Shown here: positions 21,651-33,055 of the stretch, one piece after another
Numbering within the stretch: position 1 is the stretch's first letter
How the letters are laid out: the number at the start of each line of letters is the position of its first letter
Notes under the pieces: model-generated
The model's database searches: none
The model's input: the letters and a program-made list of their open reading frames with translations, nothing else
What the model was told of the DNA's origin: nothing
Made by a program: the position numbers and the translations under genes
Origin: Anniella stebbinsi
Lineage: Eukaryota; Chordata; Lepidosauria; Squamata; Anniellidae
DNA: 64,000 nucleotides
Reading direction: 5' to 3'
NCBI GenBank assembly: GCA_029215795.1
Contig: JARDYH010000002.1
Location: forward strand, 8,251,501 to 8,315,500

Positions 21651-21839
21651 AGGCACATACTTCCCATCTGGCCTGGGCATATGACCAGCTGTGCACGGCC
21701 CTGTTGGTAGGTTCCAGAATGTGATAGGAACATGGAAAATCTCCCATCCTCCTTGCCTTCAATACTTCACCCTCAAACAAAGGAAATAAAGGAAGGGATC
21801 TGGGTATGTAATAAACAGACCCACATGATCAATAACTGT

Positions 21840-21890
21840 GGGTGGGTGGGTGGGTGGATGGATGGGTGGGTGGATGGATGGGTGGGTGGG
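21840..21890. repeat. (GGGT/GGAT)n simple repeat
   Basis: A run of GGGTGGGTGGAT units. Confidence 0.9.
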
Positions 21891-22119
21891 ACGGGAATAA
21901 GGCACAGTAAAGAGCATGATGGAAGAAATTCCTTACTACCGTTGCATCTCTAATTAGAATTTCACCCATGATGCAAATGACTGGGGTCTGGCAATATTAC
22001 CTGAGATGTTGAAATATTCTGCATGAAGTATTGATTTGGCTTTGAATGTCAGAGGCTGGTGTGGGCAGCCGCATCCCCCTCCCCCCCCGCCAACACCAAT
22101 ACTTACAGACTTCTACCTA

Positions 22120-22520
22120 ACGATCAGATTATCCTCCGAATGCTAATTAAGCCTCTTTATTTTGAAAGCAGGCAAACAGCAATACGAGTATGCAATTATC
22201 AAGGCGGTTATTGACCCTTTGAGGGGGCAAAGTGACCACGATTTTAGGCATTGCTGAATAGCACATGATTTGCATTGAACGAAGGCCTTTTCTTCACCAA
22301 GATGGATTGGTTTTGCTTTCTAAATGTATAATTTGCAGCCTTGAAAGAGATGACTTAAATAGTTCAAATGGAACACGAGACGGTTATTAACAGGTCTGAT
22401 GACACGGCAATGTGAAATATTAACCTTTGCAAAATCAATCGCCTGCTCATCTCTTCTTGTCAAAGGAAAACTAATTGAATTAGTCAGCAGAGAACTTTGG
22501 GTCTGATTCAGCAAAGCATA
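22120..22520. promoter_or_regulatory. Candidate conserved non-coding element
   Basis: This AT-rich, non-repetitive stretch has no repeat-family words and several homeodomain-type cores (GCTAATTAAG, GCAATTATC, CTAATTGAATTAG). It lacks microsatellites and open frames. The texture is that of a developmental enhancer in a gene desert, but conservation cannot be seen from one sequence. Confidence 0.25.
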
Positions 22521-22854
22521 GCGTTGTAAAGGTCAGACTGGATCTGGCACAATGAAAGCTAATGAGCAGGTGCCAGGTAGATACCTAAAGTGGGTCCAAT
22601 CAAGAGTCTACCTTGTTCGGAGATTGCCAGATTTTGGATGTCACTCTTAGCACAGCGAGTCTTAGACAACTGGTGCCGCAAGTAAGGGGTGTTTTTAGCA
22701 CCTGCTCCAGTTGTCCTGCTTTTAAACAACTGATTTTAAATTGTATATGCATGATTTTAATGCACAGGATCCAAGGATCTGTAAATCTATATTCATGCTA
22801 CATCAACTGGGGATATATGGATAGTGTAAAATCAGTTCCATCTATGTTTTGTGT

Positions 22855-22990
22855 TTTCTCATGTGCCTTTCAATGGGTGGTCCACGCAAATTTGCATGCG
22901 CAAAAATGCACAAACCCCCCCAAAATGTGCAAATTCCCTTCAAATGCACATGTGCACACTTGAACCTATGTGGGAAATGCATATTTTTGG
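22855..22990. repeat. Family F-like fragment
   Basis: Words ACGCAAATTTGCATGCGCA and CAAATGCACATGTGCAC match the dispersed F repeat. Confidence 0.5.
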
Positions 22991-23025
22991 TGTTTTTCTT
23001 GATGTTTTGTATAGTTTTCTTAGAT

Positions 23026-23218
23026 AAGAACATAAGAAGAGTCATGCTGGATCAGACCGAGGGTCCATCCTGTCCAGCACTCCTTTCCCAGAGTGGCCTA
23101 GCAGCTGTCAACCAGGGACCACAAGCAGGACACGGTGCAACAGCGCACGCACATACCAATAATCCCCAGCAACTGGTGTATATAGATAGGCTTACTGTCT
23201 CTGATACTGGGAGTAGAT
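23026..23218 (+). mobile_element. CR1/L3-like or SINE-like retroposon fragment
   Basis: It starts AAGAACATAAGAAGAGTCATG and continues GGATCAGACCGAGGGTCCATC, CAGTGTCC-like and CAACTGGTGTATATAG words. This is a common sauropsid retroposon 3' part as I know it. The assignment between a CR1-type LINE and a SINE using its tail is not settled from sequence alone. Confidence 0.6.
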
Positions 23219-23394
23219 AAAATTTAGTGCTGTGCTGAAAATTTCTCCCATGAAAATTCTGATCATTCCCATTCAATTTGATAGAAAAGAAATTGATTTT
23301 GAAAAGAAATTCAAAGGAAAAGAAATTTTGGAGAAATTCTCATGGGTTTGGTTCAGGGTTCTTGTGCTTACCTTACCTATGAGACAACTAAGGT

Positions 23395-23430
<36 letters not shown>

Positions 23431-23431
23431 G
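23395..23431. repeat. (GT)n(GA)n microsatellite, left part
   Basis: A GT run passes into a GA run that is cut by the family I element. The GA run resumes at 23776. Confidence 0.9.
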
Positions 23432-23771
23432 GGTGCCTCTACAAGAGTGATTTAAAGCTCTTTCAAGGCACATTAAACATTTTACCTCTACAAGAGCGGA
23501 GCGCAAATCGGGGGTCGAGGCGCTTTTTCTGTCCGATTATGCGCATTATCGAATGTGCGTTAAATAGCGAGTTTTAATTTGCCATGGGAGTTGAAGTGCA
23601 TTTTGGCCATGTAAACAAGCGAGTCTCCACATTAAACACCTTTAAAGTGTGTTTCATACAAACTGTAATGCGCTTCACCGCCTCCCGTGTTTTGGGATTA
23701 GGCGTAAAAGCGATTGCTAGAAGATGCGCATAATCGGACAACCGGGCATCAAACCGAATTCATGTAGAGGG

Positions 23772-23775
<4 letters not shown>
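23432..23775. mobile_element. Family I element inserted in a GA tract
   Basis: The ends GGTGCCTCTACA and TGTAGAGGGGACC are inverted repeats. Inside, TCCGATTATGCGCAT and ATGCGCATAATCGGA are exact complements, so the element folds back. It is unusually rich in CpG for this window, which suggests a relatively young insertion. GA repeats flank both sides. Confidence 0.7.

Positions 23776-23804
<29 letters not shown>
23776..23804. repeat. (GA)n microsatellite, right part
   Basis: Continuation of the GA tract between the family I and family C insertions. Confidence 0.9.
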
Positions 23805-23806
<2 letters not shown>

Positions 23807-24030
23807 CTCAATTTGGATGACACAATGAACAACTGGTGTGGAGGAAACAATCGTCAGTTGTTTTGACTATTGTGTCATCTGAAGGCTGCCATAATCAACT
23901 CAGTGCTGATTCTAATCCACACCACAGTTGATTATTTGTTACCATGTTGTGTGGGGAGTACCCCCTAGTTGAACAACTGTAAAGTTGATTATTACCCCAC
24001 CATTGACTATCGTGTCGTCCGAATTGAGCC
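23805..24030 (+). mobile_element. Family C element C3, inserted in the GA tract
   Basis: It starts GGCTCAATTTGGATGACAC and ends GTCGTCCGAATTGAGCC. The next bases are AGAGAG, so this copy also landed in the GA microsatellite. Internal words match C1 and C2. Confidence 0.88.
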
Positions 24031-24594
24031 AGAGAGTCCTGTCTTTCACTATACAGTTATCTCTCTGACAGCCTGTAGCCTCCTTAGCTTCCTGCACTTC
24101 CTGTCCAGTGGGAGACATCATGAATGTGTCCCTCCCATAGGGGCCTTTTCAGATCCGGAAGTGCAGGCAGCCTGGGAGACTGTACAGCAAGTGAGATACG
24201 TAAAAGAAAGAAAAAATACAGACAGTGCCCTCATACGCCTCACAGGGATTTGGTAAGGTCAAAAACACCACCAACACACATCCAAAATAAATTATAAAAT
24301 GCCCTGAGAATGAGGCAGAAAAATGGAAGCCCCTTTCATGGGGAAAGAAAACCCTCAGGAAATTGGAGGATGGATTTTGTCACGGTGTTAGCTCCATTTG
24401 TTTCCTGGAGCTGGATGCAAAACTGACTCCCACCCCACCCCAGCTCACACCTGCTAGTGGGTTTTCAGGGAAGGAGAGGTGTTGCCAGCACCTGCATTGG
24501 AGACAAGATGTATCCGCCATCACCCCTCAGAAATGTAATATCTGGAAGACCCTAGTGAAGTTGCTGAGCCCTGAAGAATGACAGCTAAAGCTAA
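24031..24594. other. Unassigned sequence
   Basis: No convincing exon or repeat. A 95-codon frame (23969-24256) begins inside the C3 element and is therefore not a gene. Confidence 0.4.
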
Positions 24595-24945
24595 ACCAAA
24601 ATTCTTCAGAAGACATTTCTCTCAGAAAATTCTTGAGATTTCCTCCCGAGAAATAAAAGGACACTTTTGAGAACTTTCTCCACATTTTCTTCACATTCTC
24701 CACATTATTTCTTTTTTTGTGGTGCCTGCATTCCTGCCCCTCAATGGCCTGGAGTGATACGAGGTATATGGGGCATTGTGGCGGACACAACCCTTGCCGT
24801 TGGGAATGCCTACCAGTGAGAAAATGTTGGAGAATTTCTCCTCCCCCTGGAGAAATTGGTGAAATTGTCCCCCCTCCCAATTTCTCTGCCCACAAAGATG
24901 GTGGAGAATTTTGAGAGGCTGCTTGTGGACAGCTCTAATAAAATT
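24595..24945 (+). repeat. Family G repeat copy
   Basis: It contains GGAGAATTTCTCCTCCC, CCCAATTTCTCTGCCCACAAA and GAGAGGCTGCTTG..GACAGCTCTA, shared with 9835-9985. The part from 24595 (CAGAAGACATTTCTCTCAG) resembles 2950-2985 and may be the other half of the element. Confidence 0.55.
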
Positions 24946-25865
24946 TGCACAAAATCCCCAATGGTTAGAAAAATGGTACACAAGTCTATTAAATCTGCCG
25001 AACAAAGAGAAAACTGGTCTGCTGTGGAATCTGTGGGTCAGATTCATACAAATTTGAACTCGTTTGGTTCTGTTACAGATTTCTATGACATACCTAATAT
25101 CAATTGTTTTTTGTTCTGTGTTTCAACTGTTGAGTAGATAATTGAGTCGATTGCTCGTGTTAATATCTCCCCAAGCTCAGAGTCCCAGGTCACCTGTCCC
25201 TAAATTTGGCCCTGACCCATATCCTTGAGAAGACACACACACTCTCTCACACACGTACAGCCATGTTTCTGCATAAGACACTGATCTTGGCAGCTGACAA
25301 TAAATATTTAATATTTAAAATATTTTTTTAAAATAGTGCAGGGTTGCGGTTTTTGTCCCTACCAAATGGCATTAGCTTCAAAAGGTGGAGATAGGGGAAA
25401 CTATATTAATCTCCCAAACTATATTAATCTTCAGGGGGCTTGCAAAAAGGTGATGTGACCCAGCTTGTCTAAAAACAAAGTGATGCAACATAATATAACA
25501 TTACATCAAAAATCCATTGATAGATTGCAGTATGCTAAAAGCATGTTCAAAGAGATCAGATATCTTTAAAAAGCCAAGAAAACAAAATAAATCCACATCT
25601 TTCTATAGCTTTGTCATCTTCAGTGCCCATTGAAAAACAGGCATTGATAGGGCCAAACATACCTGTTTGGGGAGCCAGTTAGGTCATCTGGATGTGCCAG
25701 CAGATAAAGCCCTATCTCCCAGAACACCTGCTGCACTTCCAGGGATGGAGAGACACGAAGAAGGACTTCAACAGTGCAATAGAATTTTCAAGCTGGGGGA
25801 GCCAGTTTTGAGTTCATACCGGGGGAGCCAGTTCTTGAGAAATACTGGTCCCAGTCCACTTAGGG
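24946..25865. other. Unassigned AT-rich sequence
   Basis: No gene or clear repeat. A short CAGATTC..AATTTGAACTCGTTTGG stretch near 25035-25070 resembles 14325-14355. Confidence 0.4.
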
Positions 25866-25978
25866 CACCTTCCCCAACCTGGTGTCCTCCATAAGTTTTG
25901 GACTACAACTCCCATCATTTTTGGCCATTGGTCATGCTGGCAGTTTGACTTCCAAAACATCTGGAGGGCAAGCTGATG
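25866..25978. repeat. Family K palindromic repeat copy
   Basis: CCCCAACCTGGTGTCCTCC, GGACTACAACTCCCATCA and CAAAACATCTGGAGG are the K words, in near-palindromic order. Confidence 0.6.
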
Positions 25979-26495
25979 TAGGGGATCAACGATCAAAACC
26001 AGCACTTTAAATACCACTACTTCCTAGAGAGGGTTTGGGAAGAGCATTGCATCCAGTCCTGGAGAGGGGATGGACATGCAGGCACCTGTGAACATGTGCA
26101 CACTTAATCTTCAGGCACCCAGCTTGTGGACAAAGATTGACAAGGGGTTATACAAGCCGGGAACTGCCCCTTTGCTGCTACATTTTTTATTAGTCTTGGT
26201 ACCCATCTATCCTCTTCTTATGGTGATGGAGTATCTGGTCATGCAAGGGACAAGCAGGAACCTTAGCCCCTTATCCAGATCGGAAAGTGGAGATATGTTT
26301 GGGGTTGTTGATTTTTGCTTTACCTATTTTGCACAGTTAACTAGGGGTTTGATGGGAAATTAATGCATGGAGGGTGCCAATAACCATGCTAGTCTACTGG
26401 TGACAATAGCAGGGCTTTGAGAGAAAGTAACAGATCCAAAAATGATCCCTGGTGAATGTCTGGAGGCACCAAGATGTTGGAGGAGGATTCCTTAG

Positions 26496-26632
26496 AGCAG
26501 GGATGGGCAGAAAGTACATAGTTTGGACTTCATTTCCCCGCATCTGGTCATTGACTATGCTTGCAGGGGCTTCTGAGAGTTGAAGTCCAAAACATCTGAA
26601 GATCTACATTCTGCCCACCTTTGCCCTAGAGG
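26496..26632. repeat. Family K palindromic repeat copy
   Basis: It contains GGATGGGCAGAAAGT, a GTTTGGACTTCATTTCC stretch and the complement-like GAAGTCCAAAACATCTG, TCTGCCCACC. It is a foldback with diverged arms. Confidence 0.55.
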
Positions 26633-26821
26633 ACCTGGGGGTGGGGGAAAGTATATGAGGTAGTCTAACTCACACACCCAGAACTTAGGGGCTCTGGGGG
26701 TAGCGCATCAGGAAGACATCCCTCAACATCTGCTAAAGTGTATTCAGATGAAGAAGAATACCTCCAACTCAGGGCTCGGTCAGGTTCACCCTCACTTAAC
26801 TGAAAGGAAAGATCACAAGAA

Positions 26822-26945
26822 GGGCCCTTTCTACACTATAGGGGTATAGAGGGAAGGAGGGTGATCCTGGAAGTTCCTAATACACACCATCGGTGCACAG
26901 GAATCAGCCGGGGGGCATCCGAGGCAAAATGCCTAATTTGGAAAG
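26822..26945 (-). mobile_element. Family B deletion derivative
   Basis: GGCCCTTTCTACACTATAGG at one end and GCAAAATGCCTAATTTGGAAAGG at the other, with only about 80 bp of interior left. It is a much shortened copy of the same family. Confidence 0.6.
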
Positions 26946-27296
26946 GTGACTGGTTCTGAACAGTTCCTACCAGTGGAAGCTCTTGGCTCTGATGTCAGTG
27001 GGTGCTGAAGCAACTCCAGGTTTCAGTCAGAACCAGGCAGAACTCTAAAGGAATCTGACTGGTTCTAACTGAAACCTGGAATGGATTCACACCTCACTGG
27101 CATAGGAGCCACCAGCCTCCACTGGGTCCTGGCAATCATCACTGCAAATCTTCTTTATGTTGAATATTAATACTGTTGTGGCCCAAGTTAAACCAATGAC
27201 AAGGATCTCACCTCTTAATTCCATGTATGGGTGCAACTAAGCCCTGAAACAAACTAGCAACCAATTAAATTGGTGTAGGATCAGCATAGTTAAAAC

Positions 27297-27727
27297 TAAG
27301 GCTGTGAACCCCCCCCCCCCCCCGATCCAGTCTGGATCTGGATCCGGACAATCTGGATCAGGCCTGATCCGATCTGGACCGGATCAGACCTCCCCCAATC
27401 CAGTCCATAACCAGATTCAGATTCCCCAAATCTATGGGGGAAAGGACTCACCACCCTCCCTGCACTCTCCCTGCTTACCTGCTGCCTCCTTGTTGCCACC
27501 ACCATCTGCCACTGCCGTCCACTGGCTGCCGCTGCTGGAAGGCCAATGGGCCCTGGATCTCCAGATTGATCCGGAATGATTCGGAATGATCCGGAATGAT
27601 CCGGTCCGGAACAATCCGGACCAATCCGGACCTCCCCCAATCCAGTTCAGATCCAGATCCGGGAGGTCCGGATTACCCCAATCCGGTCTGGATTCAGGAT
27701 CTGGATTCGGATCTGTTCACAGCCCTA
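27297..27727. mobile_element. hAT-like palindromic element with perfect target duplication
   Basis: It starts TAAGGCTGTGAAC and ends GTTCACAGCCCTA, 431 bp, flanked on both sides by GTTAAAAC (27289-27296 and 27728-27735). Eight-base duplications and YARNG ends are diagnostic of the hAT superfamily. A long C run follows the left end. Subterminal DNA is built of GATCCGGA/TCTGGATC units on both sides, and the centre has GCTTACCTGCTGCC like 63320. Open frames here come from the repeat units and do not encode a transposase. Confidence 0.93.
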
Positions 27728-27735
27728 GTTAAAAC

Positions 27736-28189
27736 CCTGGAACATTCTGGACCAATAAAAGCTCCTGTATTTAATTTAAGGACAACCCCACTTATCCAAC
27801 TTTGCATACACATCTTTCCTGATTGCAAGCTGTAATCATGTCAGCTCTGTACATGAGATATATATTCTTGCCTTTTTGCAGGGTACAGAGTCTGTACAGG
27901 GAGCCTACACATTTGTAATTTGTATGCACATAGAAGCTGTGTGAATGTTCAGATGGAGAGTTGGGATGAGCCCAGCAGGTTTTATCATTCCTACTGAACA
28001 AGTATGAAATTAGCAGGAAACACCTTTGGAAATTATTAATTGATATCAAGAAGAAAGAAAGACCAACTTTTTGAAGCCCTGGCATATTATGGCTATGATC
28101 AAGCTATGTTCCTGAGTATTCTGCCCATAACCTACTAACTAACACATGTTCACAACCAGGGAGGGGAAAGTTTATTGTACAGCCTGCTT
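27736..28189. other. Unassigned sequence
   Basis: No repeat or exon recognised. Confidence 0.4.
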
Positions 28190-28400
28190 CAAAGTCACCT
28201 CTGGCATGCTTTAAAAAGTGTTTAAAAGGATATTTGATATTTTACTGTCAAATGATTTTGTTGTCAGGATTACAGCATGGAAGTTTGATATACGGCTTCA
28301 TTTATGTGCTCTCTGGCTATAAATTCAACCCCATAAAAATTAATTGCAGGAGAGACATCGGGTGGTTGTGGGGCGTTGAGCTGGCTTATTAAAGAGTTTC
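28190..28400. promoter_or_regulatory. Candidate conserved non-coding element
   Basis: Non-repetitive AT-rich DNA with homeodomain/TATA-like words (AAATGATTTTG, TTTATGTGC, ATAAAAATTAATTGC). It lacks open frames and repeat signatures. Enhancer function is only a guess from texture. Confidence 0.2.
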
Positions 28401-28891
28401 AGTATGAAAAATGTATGGTGTGAGTCTAATGAATGGTTGCCTCTTCTTCCAACCACACATTGAACTGGGTTACCTCTGCGGGTGCAGCAAGGAATCTGCT
28501 GGGGCAAAGAGTTCAGACACTAGTATTAAATGTTTCCTGAGACATGGCTTCCATGTTGTGCTCCCATCAAGAATTCAATGTGTTTTCTGGCCTTAGGGAC
28601 ATTTAGAGATTTCTATTGTGGACCCTGTTTATATCTGAAGTAGCCACATGGGAGCCTGGACTTGACTGCTGAGAATTTGTAAATTCCTTCAACCATTGGC
28701 ATATATACAGAGAGGAAGGACCCAATGGACAACTTTATCTCTTCTCAACTAATTTTCCCTTTGGGTTGGGAGGAGCAGGAGCAGGAACAATTAGCTGCTA
28801 AAGGTTAAAGAAGTTAAGCAGAAGTTAAACATTGGATGGGGGAGGGTTCTTTGGGTTCTTTGTATGTTTCCATCCTATCTCCTCCCTCCAG

Positions 28892-28957
28892 ACATCTCTG
28901 ACTGTCTCCAGAAAAATCTGAGCGCCATGTTCCGAAATCTCAGCAACCGGAGCCCAG
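28892..28957 (+). other. Candidate 66-bp host exon (unassigned)
   Basis: The segment is preceded by a pyrimidine tract ending CCTCCCTCCAG and followed by CCCAG|GTAGGTT, a reasonable donor. It is open in one frame (ISDCLQKNLSAMFRNLSNRSP), with phase 1 at both ends, so it could be skipped without frame change. I do not recognise the protein. It sits in DNA free of repeats, next to the possible regulatory stretch at 28190-28400. Chance agreement is possible because the exon is so short. Confidence 0.35.
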
Positions 28958-30306
28958 GTAGGTTACCTGCCGCTACCTTGGAGATGAAGAAAATCACAGG
29001 TTGTGTGACTTTCATTTTTGGACATACTTTCACATGCTAGCTTCTTTGGGGCATTGATTTATAAAAAAAATACATAGGCTATTTTTTAAAGTCATTTGAT
29101 TGCATGTTCATTTGTATCCGATCCTATCTTTATTGATTGATTTAATAGCATCATGAATCACTTACATTCAAAGAAGTGTCTAAGCAATGTACAAAACTGT
29201 ACGGTATGAGATCATGTAGTAGTATACTTACTGTATACTATACCTGTTTACCGAAGGCAATAATACCTTTCTGGAAATGCTTGTTGGAACAAGTCTGTGG
29301 TCAGTAGATGCCAAACACTCAGAAGGCTTGGTGCCTGTACTTGTACAGGTAGGAAAGTCCAGAAATTGGCACTATGTATACTAAAGGCCCTGTTATAAGC
29401 AATCATAGACCAGGCTGTAAAATCCTGGGAAGAATCTCACCAGGTAGAATTTTCGAGCACAGCACTCCTTAGAAATGTAATCTTTTTTCCTGCTGCTATT
29501 GATTTAAAACAACAACAACAACTGGGAGCCTGAAACCCTCATGGACTTGCCAGAAAGCACCCAAAGATGCCAATCTAGCTCCTTCTAACCCCTGTGTTTT
29601 AAAACACTGAAGTCTGCTTTTGTAATGTTTTATTTATTGCAGCATTTATGACAATATTTATAGCTGCCTTTCCATCTTACAAAGACCCTCAGGGCAGCTA
29701 ACCTTCTACTCTAAAAACAATAGCAAACTCTACAAACCTAGTAAAAAATGCAGCATGTGTCTAGTTGGAGTAGACAGAAGAAACCCACTTTGGATAGAGG
29801 GACATTTTGGTATGAGTCTCCAAGAGACATCATGCTTCTAACTCTATATCCAGTGTGGAGACTCACTTCAGGTTATTTTCCAAAGCTTCGAATGTCTCCC
29901 TATTCACCAGAACAGTAAAATAAGCAAACAGGAATAACTTTCTTTTCTCCAGGATCGAATGTTATTTGCTGGCAAGGTAGCTGCTTTTGGGGTGATGCTC
30001 TTTTAGGCAGTTCTCAATAGGTAGACCTTGATCACAGGGAGCAAACGGTTTTTTAAATACCCCAGTCACATTTTTAAGGGTTTCCAAGTTTTGAAATCCA
30101 ATTCTTTAAAATTGGGCTTGAAAATACATGGGGGAGTCAATACAGATAAAACACCAGGTGGAGTGAGGTGAGTTGGCCTCACGGGTAACCCTTATCCCCC
30201 CCACCCAGGCCACAAAACCTTCAGTGGAAGGCGTCAGGCATCACCTATCACCGGATAATGGTGTCATAGAACGATTACCATCCCTGTTCTCTAAATGTGC
30301 CCACCC
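28958..30306. other. Unassigned sequence with old LINE tail scraps
   Basis: No gene. Short stretches near 29130-29200 and 29635-29705 (TTTATAGCTGCCTTTCC, AGACCCTCAGGGCAGC) resemble the inverted 3' ends of lizard LINEs or SINEs, but too little remains to classify. Confidence 0.4.
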
Positions 30307-30314
30307 CTAATGCT

Positions 30315-30633
30315 AGGGTGACCAGATAAAATCCAGGTCAGGGCCCATGTAACTTTAACAGTTGTAGAGAAAAGGGAATTTCAGCCAGTGTTATTTGTAT
30401 GCAGTTAATTCCTGGTGAAATTCCCTCTTCACCACAACTGTTAAAGTTGCAGGGGCCCTGCCTTCTTTTGTATATGGTCACTCTAGTATAGTGCCTGCAC
30501 CTTTAACTGTTGTGATGAAGAGGGTATATCATCAGGAACTAACTGCATACAAATGACACTGGCTGAAATTCCCTTTTCTCTACAGCTGTTAAAGTTACAT
30601 GAGCCCTGACCTGGATTTTATCTGGTCAGCCTG
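30315..30633 (+). mobile_element. Family A foldback element A4
   Basis: Starts TAGGGTGACC, ends GGTCAGCCTG, 319 bp. The flanks CCTAATGC (30307-30314) and CCTAACGC (30634-30641) match at 7 of 8, the difference being a transition, consistent with an aged target duplication. Confidence 0.9.
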
Positions 30634-30641
30634 CCTAACGC

Positions 30642-31987
30642 TCTTGGCCGAATGTGACCAATTCCTAAGAACAAATCAAGATTTCCTGAGACAATGCTCT
30701 CCAGACTTACAGTGTGAAGTAGGCAAAAAATACACAGTCCATGCTAATCAGGCTATGCGAAAAAGTTCCTACTCAGCCCCCAAAGGGCGACCAGGTAAAC
30801 CCACACTGCATATTGGGAGGGAGGGAGCCAGGATCCAAAAATGGATGGGGCGGGGGTAAGGTGCAGCCACCTAATACCACATTTGGGACTTGGTGGCCTT
30901 ATAGATATAAGGCAGTATAAAAATGTGTCAAACAAGCAAGCTAGACAGGGAACAAATAAGTACATCTCATCTTCTTTAGCATATATCCAGCCAACCCAGG
31001 ATCCAGGGCGATGGGTTCCTGATTCCTCTAGCTCTAATAGCCCTTGACGGCATGTCTGCCTGCTGGATCCTAGGAACTGGTGTGTGCAGATCATTTTAGG
31101 TTTAAAGCTCTGGGCATGCTTCAGTCCTTAAGAAATTGGCAGATCAATCAAAAAGAAACAAATCTCAGATTAGGATGGGGGGAAGGCATGGGTGGGGGAG
31201 AAGCATTGACTTTAAGATGCAAGGTTCACCGTAACAATGTCAAGGTTATAAAATCAGACTCTGTGGGGTGGCAGTCTAGATTTATTGACAGATCAAAAGT
31301 TAATGCCAGCAGTTGACGAATACTGGATACCCAGCAGGTTCACAAATATAACAGGCCCCGACAGTGCAATGCTGAGGCTTGCCACCTTAATTAAGTTAGG
31401 ATTGAATGCCCATGGACAGCCTCTCATAATAGCCAGCACAAACAAAGGCTGTATGGGATGCTGTAGGTTAGTTTTATAAGAAACATTTTGTCTCCCTCAC
31501 AGGCAGCCATGTTAAGGTGCCCCAGAAAGTCAGAGAAACCAGGTTTTGTCAGGTAAGAGAGTATGTTTTGATTGGGGCTGCGCATGCACCCCGATTTGCC
31601 TTGGGGAACATTTCGGAGCCTCCAAAACAGCCCCAATTTGACTTGGGGTGCTTAGGGGGTTGCCTGCCTTGCTTCAGTGCCAAAGCCTAGGCAAGATTTG
31701 GGCCCCCCAAGGTCCCTGGGTGCGGGCTGCGCAGGAAAGCCAAGGTGAGTCCATTGAAAGGTGCAGGTGGCATGGAAATGCTCATAAGTATCATTGGGTC
31801 CATGCCGGCTATCACATATCTATTTAGGAATCCATCAGTTGTAATATAAGATAAAAGCCTTGCTACAGTTATCCATACTCCAGAAACTTCCAGTTTAGAC
31901 TTTCAAATGGCAACGGGTTCAGAATAAAACAGCCAGATTGTTAACCGGGACTTTCAGGTCTGAACATGTTTCATATCCTTGCAACAA
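30642..31987. other. Unassigned sequence
   Basis: No firm feature. The stretch 31575-31665 (GGGGCTGCGCATGCACCCCG) recalls the hAT ends in this window, but no partner end is found. Confidence 0.35.
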
Positions 31988-31989
31988 TT

Positions 31990-32150
31990 TATGTCTTTAT
32001 TACATTTACATCTTTCCTTTCCTCCAAGGATCTCGAAGAGGCATACATGGCTCCTACCCCCTTATTTTCATTCTCCACAAACCCTGTGACCTAGGTTGAG
32101 AGGTGGTAGAGATTGGATTCAAGGTCACCCAATGAGCTTCAAGTCTCCCC
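31990..32150 (-). mobile_element. Sauria-like SINE fragment
   Basis: Read on the minus strand it carries GGTGACCTTGAATCCAATC, CACAGGGTTTGTGGAGAATG and CCTTGGAGGAAAGG in the order of the SINE body also seen at 17866-18078. The tRNA-like head is missing. Confidence 0.55.
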
Positions 32151-32399
32151 ACTACATATTCACAGAATTTCAGTTCTTTACAAGAGTAATTAGAAGTACA
32201 GGTTTTAATCTGTAAAGCTCTAAACCTAGGGTCCACAATGTGATACCCATATGGGCATATCCACACCAGCCATTTCCCCTCCAGGATCAGCTCAGGAGCA
32301 TCCTTAGGTGTAGAAAGGACCAGTTAAGGCACACTAAAATAGGAGGGGCGCACCAGAGGTCACTTGTCCAGGAGATGCCTCAGACCTGCAGCCAGTCCT

Positions 32400-32627
32400 A
32401 AGCAGTGTTTCCTTTACAGTGGCAATTCGTTAAAATGTGTTGTTTGTTTTAATTATCCTGGGTTTTTCTCTCCTGTCTGGCTTTGTCTTCTCTGTTGCTC
32501 TCATTTCTAATTGTATTTGATATTGTGAGTTTTAGTTTCATGGCTCTTGGTATGACTGCTTCAAGCCACCTTGACCTCTGCAAATGTGGAAAAACAAGAT
32601 ATAAATATATTTATTTATTTTTAACAA
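32400..32627 (+). mobile_element. LINE 3' tail remnant
   Basis: TTTTAATT-rich DNA leads to CAAGCCACCTTGACCTCTG and AAGATATAAATATATTTATTTATTT, the form of a LINE 3' end with an (ATTT)n tail. It is similar in style to 43455-43645 and 56085-56262 but more diverged. Confidence 0.4.
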
Positions 32628-32729
32628 AAACACCAAAACACAAATCCGCTATATTGTCAGGCCAGGTTGAAGAAATGTGTAGTGTAATCATACGCAAGTC
32701 TGACTACTCAGAAGAACGTCCCGCTCAGG

Positions 32730-33049
32730 TTGGCTGACCAGATAAAATCCAGGTCAGGGCTCATGTAACTTTAACAGTTGTAGAGAAAAGGGAATTTCAG
32801 CCCGTGTCATTTGTATGCAGTTAGTTCCTGGTGAAATTCCCTCTTCATCACAACAGTTAAAGGTGCAGGGGCCCTGCCTTCTTTTGTATATGGTCACTCT
32901 AGTATAGTGCCTGCACCTTTAACTATTGTGATGAAGAGGGAATTTCACCAGGAACTAATTGCATACAAGTGACACTGGCTGAAATTCCCTTTTCTCTACA
33001 ACTGTTAAAGTTACATGAGCCCTGACCTGGATTTTATCTGGTCAGCCTA
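32730..33049 (+). mobile_element. Family A foldback element A5
   Basis: Ends TTGGCTGACC and GGTCAGCCTA, 320 bp, flanked by CGCTCAGG (32722-32729) and CGCTCAGA (33050-33057), 7 of 8 matching. The arms are complementary for about 130 bp each. The right duplication abuts the family D element. Confidence 0.92.
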
Positions 33050-33055
33050 CGCTCA

